This document shows, piece after piece, positions 45,432-52,600 of a stretch of 64,000 nucleotides of DNA. Where the stretch lies: assembly GCA_016784965.1 (NCBI GenBank), contig JADHTQ010000002.1, positions 62,001 through 126,000 on the forward strand. Direction: 5' to 3'. Both the position numbers and the translations under genes were made by a program. The notes beneath the pieces are model-generated. The model ran no database searches. It was not told the origin of the DNA and worked only from the letters and a program-made list of their open reading frames with translations. The stretch comes from Bacteriovoracaceae bacterium. Lineage in GTDB: Bacteria > Bdellovibrionota > Bacteriovoracia > Bacteriovoracales > Bacteriovoracaceae. Position 1 is the first letter of the stretch. Each line of letters opens with the position of its first letter.

Positions 45432-46442
45432 TTATTTTTTTAAGTTAGATTCTTTGTCAACTTGTTCCTGTAAAAAATCTAGGTATTTATTGAATTGATG
45501 ACAATAAGGCCTAATGTTGCTAAAGCCTATTAGATGTACCCTTGATTCGTGGGTTCCTTTTAAAAATCCTCTCATTGTGGCAAAAATTGCAAAAGCTGGT
45601 ACAGACACTTTGGAATATAAGTGAAAGCTTAGTAGAAAAGATAGAAGTACATGAAATATAATTACTCCCCACAAAATAAAATCTAAGATTATCTTCTGCT
45701 CTTTAAAAAAATGGTTAAATGTTGCTGATTGCTTTAGTGCCTCAATAGACAGCTGAATAATGTTGCCATAAGTATCCACAGTAATGATGTATATTCCAAT
45801 TATCGCACAAATTGATGTCATCAAGATAAACACCGAAAATTGCAAAAAATACCCTCTCTCAAACACTGGTTTATGAATCTTTGTGAATTTTTCGGGTATC
45901 TTGGTCTGTAACAGTTGCTTATGAGCTATAGCATTATCTGCAATATTAAAAAAGTATTCACTAAATACAGTTAAAAGCCTCAATTCACTAAAAAAATCCG
46001 GATCATACTCGCAAATGTCCCCTTTTGCATTTCTCCTATTTTCACAATAATTTCCAATCAATTTAAAAGGTCTCACCAGCAATTCCGAAATATAAGCTCC
46101 AATTACCCCGTTTATAACAATGAATATAATTAGGTAAGGGGTTATATCTACTAGTGAGGAGAGAATATAGTCAAAATAGGCCACCCGAAGCTCATCTATG
46201 CGAATAAACCCATTTACCTCAAAAAAAGCCAAGTTAATTCTTAGAAACATCCAAATAAGTCCAGATAAAATGGTCAGAGATAGTACCGGAATGGTCATCA
46301 TTTTAAGCACAGTGACCATACGGAATAGAGAATTATCACCAAATAAGTTTTTCAACTTTTTGATGTTCCAAATCTTCTGCCACTCAATATCCTTAAATTT
46401 ACTCACTAGTACCACACATGAAAGCGTAAATAATTTTAACAC
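45432..46442 (-). CDS. Multi-pass membrane protein, function unknown
   Basis: A protein of 336 residues from GTG 46442, or 324 from a GTG at 46406; neither has a good ribosome site. Four to five hydrophobic segments: about residues 45-70, 100-125, 197-220 and 252-272. A polar loop with an SELLVRPFKLIGNYCENRRN stretch follows the second helix, resembling a HAMP-like connector. No output domain. Function unknown. Confidence 0.6.
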   Translation of the reverse strand: MLKLFTLSCVVLVSKFKDIEWQKIWNIKKLKNLFGDNSLFRMVTVLKMMTIPVLSLTILSGLIWMFLRINLAFFEVNGFIRIDELRVAYFDYILSSLVDITPYLIIFIVINGVIGAYISELLVRPFKLIGNYCENRRNAKGDICEYDPDFFSELRLLTVFSEYFFNIADNAIAHKQLLQTKIPEKFTKIHKPVFERGYFLQFSVFILMTSICAIIGIYIITVDTYGNIIQLSIEALKQSATFNHFFKEQKIILDFILWGVIIFHVLLSFLLSFHLYSKVSVPAFAIFATMRGFLKGTHESRVHLIGFSNIRPYCHQFNKYLDFLQEQVDKESNLKK

Positions 46443-46525
46443 CTGCTCAATCTTTTTAATAGATATTATAAGCTAAAAGAACCCTTCTGACATCTATCTA
46501 ATTAATTTTACGGATTTTTGTATTT

Positions 46526-46541
46526 TGGCACGCGCTATGCA
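46526..46541 (+). promoter_or_regulatory. Sigma-54-type promoter of the first lipoprotein gene
   Basis: TGGCACGCGCTATGCA, matching TGGCAC-N5-TTGCA with the required ten bases between GG (46527-46528) and GC (46539-46540). It lies 39 bp before the gene start at 46581. A similar element is at 47343-47358 before the paralog. Confidence 0.8.
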
Positions 46542-46580
46542 TTAAATTAATGCATAAATTATTTTAAGCTGGAGGAAGAG

Positions 46581-47153
46581 ATGAAAAAACTAACAAACTT
46601 ACTACTAATTGTGCTTTTACTATCAGTTGTAGCATGTGGTGGAGAAAGTAGTGATAACAAAATTATCAATCGAGAGGCCTATAGTGGTTCTGCTGCCCAA
46701 GAAGGTGGAGTTGGTAATGTACTATCTTCAGTGTCATGTACGCAGGGTGGATCTCGCTTTGAGCTTCGTTTTTCTGCCCCTGCAAGTAGTGATAACACCA
46801 CAGTACGTGGTCCATTTACTAGAAACCACATAGCCGGTAGTGTTACCGATGTTTATGTTGGTGTAAGTAAGCAATGGGGAGATATCATGACTGTTAGAAA
46901 GCTAGCTAACAATGGTGGCTTTAACATTACCCTATCAATGTGTACATTTGGCACCTTATTACAGCCAAATTTTAACTACAGAGATATGAGGACTAACAAT
47001 AATGGAATTATACTATATGACCATGCCAATAATACACTTGGAAGCGTAGACTCCTCTTGGGTCTACCTAACTCGTGAGACATATACTCAAAACAACACAA
47101 CTTACAGAGAAGCTGTAGTTGAAACCATCTTCACAAGAAGCGACGTTAGATAA
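46581..47153 (+). CDS. Lipoprotein, first of a tandem pair
   Basis: A 190-residue protein. The lipoprotein signal ends SVVAC followed by GGESSDNK. The mature part has two Cys (SSVSCTQGGSRFELRF and MCTFGTLL). It is about 80 percent identical by eye to the next gene, with conserved blocks RFELRFSAPAS, NTTVRGPF, NHIAGSVTDVYVG and TFGTLLQPNFNYR. No known family. GGAGGAAGAG upstream is an excellent ribosome site. Sigma-54-type promoter at 46526. Confidence 0.8.
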   Translation: MKKLTNLLLIVLLLSVVACGGESSDNKIINREAYSGSAAQEGGVGNVLSSVSCTQGGSRFELRFSAPASSDNTTVRGPFTRNHIAGSVTDVYVGVSKQWGDIMTVRKLANNGGFNITLSMCTFGTLLQPNFNYRDMRTNNNGIILYDHANNTLGSVDSSWVYLTRETYTQNNTTYREAVVETIFTRSDVR

Positions 47154-47179
47154 TCAAAATTGTAAACCATTAGTAAATT

Positions 47180-47220
47180 GACCACTCTATATATAACTGA
47201 CAAGTTAGAGTGGTCTCTTT
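47180..47220 (+). terminator. Intrinsic terminator after the first lipoprotein gene
   Basis: GACCACTCTA (47180-47189) pairs with TAGAGTGGTC (47206-47215), with a T-rich tail (TCTTT) after it, 27 bp past the stop codon. Confidence 0.7.
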
Positions 47221-47342
47221 ACAAAAAACTCAACTAAAAGGCCGTAAACAGTTTTTACATATGCTCAGGTTATTAGCACCACACCTTTTACAAATCACTC
47301 AATATCTCATCTATCTTATTGAATTTTAACACAACCAGCCTT

Positions 47343-47358
47343 TGGCACGCTGCATGCA
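47343..47358 (+). promoter_or_regulatory. Sigma-54-type promoter of the second lipoprotein gene
   Basis: TGGCACGCTGCATGCA, with GG (47344-47345) and GC (47356-47357) ten bases apart, 37 bp before the gene at 47396. Its -24/-12 layout and distance match the first copy, so promoter and gene were duplicated together. Confidence 0.8.
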
Positions 47359-47395
47359 TTAAAATAAAGTATATAAGTTCAAGCTGGAGGCAAAA

Positions 47396-47962
47396 ATGAA
47401 AAGACTACTTAATGTTTTCGCAGTGCTAGTTTTACTATCGACATTAGCTTCATGTGGTGGAGACAGCTCAGACAACAAGATTGTCGACAGAGGCACCCAT
47501 AGTGGATCATTGGCCCAAGAAGATGGCGTGGGAAGTGTTTTATCTTCGGTATCATGCTCGCAGGGTGGATCAAGGTTCGAGCTTCGATTTTCGGCCCCTG
47601 CAAGTGGCGATAACACCACAGTACGTGGCCCATTTGCTAAAAACCATATCGCAGGTAGCGTTACTGATGTTTATGTTGGAGCGAGTAAGTCTTGGGGAGA
47701 TGTCATGGTGGTTAGAAAGCTTGCCAATAATGCCGGATTTAATATTACCCTGGCAATGTGTACATTTGGCACACTTTTACAACCAAACTTCAACTACCGG
47801 GAGATGAGAACAAACGGTAATGGAATCATACTATACGATCACGCAACTAATGCTGTTGGAAGTGTTGATTCTTCATATGTTTATCTAACTAGAGAGGCAT
47901 ATACGCAAAATAACACCAGCTATAGAGAAGCTGTTGTTGAGACTATCTTTGCTAGATTATAG
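47396..47962 (+). CDS. Lipoprotein, second of a tandem pair
   Basis: A 188-residue paralog of the 46581 protein. The lipobox is TLASC (L-A-S-C, consensus) followed by GGDSSDNK. The same conserved blocks and the same two Cys are present. GGAGG seven bases upstream of the start. The strongest differences are in the N-terminal 45 residues. No family recognised; export to the cell envelope and sigma-54 control are the only inferences. Confidence 0.8.
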   Translation: MKRLLNVFAVLVLLSTLASCGGDSSDNKIVDRGTHSGSLAQEDGVGSVLSSVSCSQGGSRFELRFSAPASGDNTTVRGPFAKNHIAGSVTDVYVGASKSWGDVMVVRKLANNAGFNITLAMCTFGTLLQPNFNYREMRTNGNGIILYDHATNAVGSVDSSYVYLTREAYTQNNTSYREAVVETIFARL

Positions 47963-47996
47963 ACTTCCCGGTTAATAAAACTTCAAAGAAAATGAA

Positions 47997-48041
47997 AAAA
48001 TCCTCCTATCGCCACAAAATTTTAGTCGATAGGAGGATTTT
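47997..48041 (+). terminator. 15-bp stem hairpin after the second lipoprotein gene
   Basis: AAAATCCTCCTATCG (47997-48011) pairs perfectly with 48027-48041 across a 15-nt loop; the end is T-rich (ATTTTCG). It reads as an intrinsic terminator of the lipoprotein gene and, by sharing repeats with the next hairpin, may also control the ATPase gene. Confidence 0.65.
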
Positions 48042-48050
48042 CGTTGATTT

Positions 48051-48089
48051 TTCTCCTATCGCCCATTATTATTAAGCTATAGGAGGATT
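48051..48089 (+). promoter_or_regulatory. Hairpin that can cover the ribosome site of the ATPase gene
   Basis: CTCCTAT (48053-48059) pairs with ATAGGAG (48079-48085), which is the Shine-Dalgarno of the gene starting at 48095. The same left arm can alternatively pair with the right arm of the preceding hairpin (48027-48035), leaving the ribosome site free. Confidence 0.45.
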
Positions 48090-48094
48090 ATTTC

Positions 48095-49504
48095 ATGACA
48101 TTTATCGGCAGAAGCACAGAAATCAAAAAACTTAGGTCCTTGGTCAAACTACCTCACTCAACGATTGGTGTCATATATGGTCGAAGACGCGTCGGCAAAA
48201 CTACTTTGGTCAAAGAGGCATTCAAAGATCACAATGTACTATCATTTGAAGGACTAGAGGGGCAGAGTAAACAGAAACAAATCAGAAACTTTCTATCACA
48301 ACTAAAAATTCAAAGGCCAGATTGTAAACAATGCAAGGCCTCGAACTGGTCAGAAGCATTATTGTCTCTACTTCCACACATAGACTCTAGCAGTTCAACA
48401 ATAATATTTATTGATGAATTTCAATGGTTAGCAAATTATCGCAATGATCTTATTTCCGATTTAAAAATGGTTTGGGATCAATATCTCTCTAAAAGAAATA
48501 ATATAACTTTAATCCTTTGTGGCTCTATTGCATCATTTATGAAGGACAAGGTCGTTCACTCAAAAGCATTATATGGAAGAACTCACCTAACAATCAATCT
48601 ACGACCATTTAAACTTAAAGAGATTAAACTGATGCTCAAAGGTAGATCATCTCAGGAAATTATCGAGGCAAGCTTATGTCTTGGAGGAATTCCTAAATAC
48701 CTTGATCTTTTTCAATCCTATTCATCGCTACATCTTGGACTTGAAGAATTAGCATTTTCCCGGAATGGTCAACTTGTAGAAGAATTTGACAAGATATTCT
48801 TATCTCATTTTGGCAAGAATGAACATTACCAACAAATTATGCAAGTTCTTGCAAAGCACCCATATGGACTGAGCAGAAAAGAGCTTGCTAAAAAGGCAAA
48901 AATACCTGAGGGCGGACAGTTGAGCAAAGAACTCTCTGACCTTCAATCTGCTGATTTTATTATGGGACAAACACCATTTCACCATACGGTTAACTCTAGA
49001 GACATCAGGTATATTCTTAAGGACGCATACTGCCGCTTCTACTTTTCTTTCATTAAACCTAATTTAAAAGAGATAGATTACGGGCTAGAGAATATATTTT
49101 TGGATATAGTCAATACACCGGCGTACTATAGCTGGCTGGGCCGCTCTTTTGAGTATTTATGTATGGATCATGGTAAGGAACTTGCCGAATTATTGGGATT
49201 TTCTGCAGTTAAATATAGAGTCGGTCCATATTTCAAATCAAAATCACAAAGTGCAAAAGGAGTACAAATTGATCTTCTGTTTGATCGTGCAGATAATGTT
49301 ATAACGATCTGTGAAATGAAATATAGAAGTTCTCATATCGGAGTTCAAATAATTGAGGAGATTAAGAAAAAACAAGAAGTCCTTGAAAAAACCTTTAAAA
49401 AAACAATTCACAAAGTCTTGATAACCAAATCAAATCCTACACGTGAGCTCATTGATCAACACTATTTTCATCAAATTATTCAAGTTGAGCAGCTGCTAAT
49501 TTAA
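48095..49504 (+). CDS. AAA-type ATPase with DUF234-like nuclease-fold C-terminus
   Basis: A 469-residue protein. Residues about 1-230 are an ATPase_2-type P-loop domain common in archaea (FIGRSTEI at the start, Walker A GRRRVGKTT at 29-37, Walker B IIFIDEFQWL near 107-116, and a CGSIASFM sensor strand). A winged-helix part (about 245-310) follows. The C-terminus is DUF234-like with a PD-(D/E)xK pattern: QIDLLFDR (Asp393) and ICEMKYR (Glu407, Lys409). Such proteins are scattered in bacteria and often move horizontally. Biological role unknown. AGGAGG nine bases upstream of the ATG. Confidence 0.82.
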   Translation: MTFIGRSTEIKKLRSLVKLPHSTIGVIYGRRRVGKTTLVKEAFKDHNVLSFEGLEGQSKQKQIRNFLSQLKIQRPDCKQCKASNWSEALLSLLPHIDSSSSTIIFIDEFQWLANYRNDLISDLKMVWDQYLSKRNNITLILCGSIASFMKDKVVHSKALYGRTHLTINLRPFKLKEIKLMLKGRSSQEIIEASLCLGGIPKYLDLFQSYSSLHLGLEELAFSRNGQLVEEFDKIFLSHFGKNEHYQQIMQVLAKHPYGLSRKELAKKAKIPEGGQLSKELSDLQSADFIMGQTPFHHTVNSRDIRYILKDAYCRFYFSFIKPNLKEIDYGLENIFLDIVNTPAYYSWLGRSFEYLCMDHGKELAELLGFSAVKYRVGPYFKSKSQSAKGVQIDLLFDRADNVITICEMKYRSSHIGVQIIEEIKKKQEVLEKTFKKTIHKVLITKSNPTRELIDQHYFHQIIQVEQLLI

Positions 49505-49548
49505 TTAAAAGCAATAAGTTAACGCAATTTCGATTCATGTCAACCTGA

Positions 49549-49598
49549 AAACACTCATGAGTAAAGTAAGGTGCACCTTATTTTACTCATGAGTGTTT
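49549..49598. terminator. 50-bp near-perfect inverted repeat between convergent genes
   Basis: Arms of 25 bp (left from AAACACTCATGAGT, right ending ACTCATGAGTGTTT) meet at GTGCAC with no loop-out and only one G-T mismatch. It lies between the convergent stops of the ATPase gene and the giant-protein operon. It should act as a bidirectional transcription barrier, though no T-tract follows directly. Confidence 0.65.
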
Positions 49599-49624
49599 CC
49601 TGGGTATGTGATTAAATGATATTC

Positions 49625-52600
49625 CTATTTTTTCTTATAAAAGATCGGGTAAGCGGTCTTTTTATAACGTTTTGTCAATAAACGAAATAGAGACGTTTCT
49701 GAGTCCGGATTAATCTCACTACCAACTGCGCCCCTTTTAACGTTTCGGTTTCTAAGGCTATTTTTATACCTATCCTCAGCAGATTGAAATTCAGCATTAC
49801 CCATGCCATCCAAACCAGAATCATCGCCATCTCCTACGACACTTCCACTACCAAATCCACCGGCGCCAAAACCATCACTCAAGTCGCCATAATCGTCTTC
49901 ATCGTCAAATTCACCGCCTCCAAACTCGGAGCCATCTACCCCTTGAGCCGTCTCCATGCTCTGCAGGGCCTTAGGATCGCCTTTTATATTTGCTGCATCT
50001 TTAAGTATGGAGCTACTAGATAGTGAACCAAAGCTTTTGACGTTCCCTTTGGGTCTATATTTATTGCTTTTAGAAGCTGTACTCATATTGAGGAATTTAT
50101 CGAAGTCTCCCCCCTTCTTTAGGTCGTTGATTGTTGCTAGCCTCATTGCTGCGACCATTTTTCTGCCACGGTTCCTAGCTTCTCTGCCGGACGAGATACC
50201 CCCATCGGTACCAGTTTTTGCCTTTATATCACTCATAGTCTTGCGAATTAGATGTTTCATCGCCTCAATTTGCTGTCCCACTGGAGAGTGAGGATTTACA
50301 GTTCCAAACCTTGATAGACTAAGGGAAGACTTTCTTGCTGAGGCTGCAGAGGATGATCCCATGCCCTTTTTCCCAAATCTACCACCACGGCCACCGCCCA
50401 TAGCAGTACTTCCACCAGCACCTAAGTTCACATTGCTGCGGCCCAAAGCACTGCCACCAGGACCACCTGCTCCTGCTCCACCTGCTCCGATACCACCTGC
50501 ACCTGATCCAGCACCGCCTGCTCCAGCACCACCTAGAGCTACTGAAGAACTCCCAGATCCAGAAGCACCGCCAGTGCCTGCACCACCACCAAGTCCGCCA
50601 ATTCCTCCCAGTCCATCAGAACCGGCACCACCTGCTCCGGCACCTCCTGCTCCAGCACCTCCTGCTCCAGCACCTCCTGCCCCAGCACCTCCTGCACCAG
50701 ATCCTCCTGCACCACTGCCACCACCGGCACCACCACCTAAGGTGTCTGAGCCTACACCACCTAATCCATTAATGCCGGCCATACCCGGTCCACCGCCTGC
50801 ACCGTCTAAACCAGACCCTCCTAAGCCTCCTGCGCCTAAACCACTTCCCGAGGTGTCACCTAGAGCATCTAATCCTCCGTCGGTTATATCAGTGTTACCA
50901 AAGTCAAATGTAGTTCCATCATTTGTATCAAACTGAGCTATGACTTCACCGAAACCATCGTCATAAGAGTCTGCATCATCAAGGGCATCCATCATATCTG
51001 TCATTGAGTCTTGCCCTTGAGCTTCTACCATTCCTAAAAACTCTGCTCGAACTTCAGGTACCTCAAACGATAATCTCGACTGTGTCATAGCAGTTATTCT
51101 ATGTTGTCGATAATATTGAAATGCTTTAGAACCTTTCATAACTCCAAGGCTGGCTTCGAGTTTCTCTACAGTGTCCATTTTTTTCACATCATTGCCGTCG
51201 GCAGGGGCATCACCCGCAGCATACGCACTAGTGACCATAAAATCTGTGATACGCCCTGAGATAAATTTTGCTTTTTTAGAGAGGTTGCCCATAAGATCAT
51301 ATGTATATGGCAGTGAAGATCTTGCTCCATTTAGGATTCTAGATAAATCTAAAACTTTTATATACGCATTTAATCCCTCTTCACGATTGTTATGACTTGA
51401 TAGAGTCATTACACTCATCATGAAAATATCTTCTCCCCACTTATCTTCAAATTCAGCAAGTTGTTGCTCATACAGCAACTCCGCTTTTTGTAAAGAATCG
51501 ATCTGGGCGCGATACTGTGCTTTATTTAAAAACTCTGGTCGTAAAGTTACATCATTGCCCTCACTATCACTTTCAGGTGGGGGATCTTCTTTTTTATATC
51601 CAGGCCCAGGACCAGATGCTGGGAGTGTTTTCATCAAATTATCTGTCCCCTTTAGTACTGATAGCGGACAGTTAAGTCCAGCACCAGGACTTGTAGCGCC
51701 ACACCTCATGTGCCCATGGATGTTGGCTGCTACCTTTTCCTTACTGGCCTGATCTTTCCCTTTCATTGCTTTAAACATCTCCATCAACATAAACCCCATC
51801 ATTACAATTGACATTACGGATGTTACATCTTTGAGGAAACTTTTTGCTTTTGCTGCCCTATGTGCAGATATGTTTGCATTACATTTAGCTGCTGCTGCTG
51901 CTGGACACGTACCTGCGTAAGCCTTATCAACCAAGGTACCTGTTACTGCATCAATTGCATTATCTTTAAGCTGATTAATAAAGGTAGTTTTTTGTTTATC
52001 ATTATCAATTGGAGTAAGTAGTAAAGATGACTCCTCCGGCAGGGTTGGCAATATAAAGGATAAATCTGGATTCCATTGTTTTTTAGTATTTGGGTCTTTG
52101 CGTCTGGGATTTCTTGTTATTGGCTTACCTCTATTAGTTTCATAATACTGACCATAACGACTACCATCAGCACCAACTGTTACATTTTTGGTTGGTCGGA
52201 TCGGATAAGCTTCCCCCGCACCCTTGTCAAATTCCCACAACTCTGGGGGATCTCCTACCCATTTTCTTTTTACAGCGTCTCCGGTAGAGCCATCCATATA
52301 AGATTGAGCTTCTGCTCTTGAAAAAGAAGTATCAGGCGTCATTCCATCCCCTGATGGAGAAGGTTTTTTCATCGGTGGTGGATCTGGTAAATTATCACGG
52401 GCCTTTTGTGCCTGATCTGCAATTTTTTGCTCTTGCTGCTTGAGATGCTCCTTATACTTTTCAACATGTGCCTCTTGTTTTGCTTGAGTCTTTTCAATTT
52501 TTTCCTCTACAGCTTCTTTCTTGGTTTCAGCTCTTTGCTCTTTTTTAGAACAAGCAGAAACCGATCCTCCACCCTCTGCAGGGATACCACATGCCTTACA

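Noticed and set aside
50621-50719. CRISPR-like or VNTR array
   Set aside because: Units are 15 bp, contiguous, without spacers, and lie in frame in a coding gene.
50361-50936. Proline/alanine-rich plus-strand frames opposite the Gly/Ala arrays (also 55200-55787, 59821-60288)
   Set aside because: They are the complement of Gly/Ala codons in the real minus-strand genes; composition is fully explained by that and no ribosome sites precede them.
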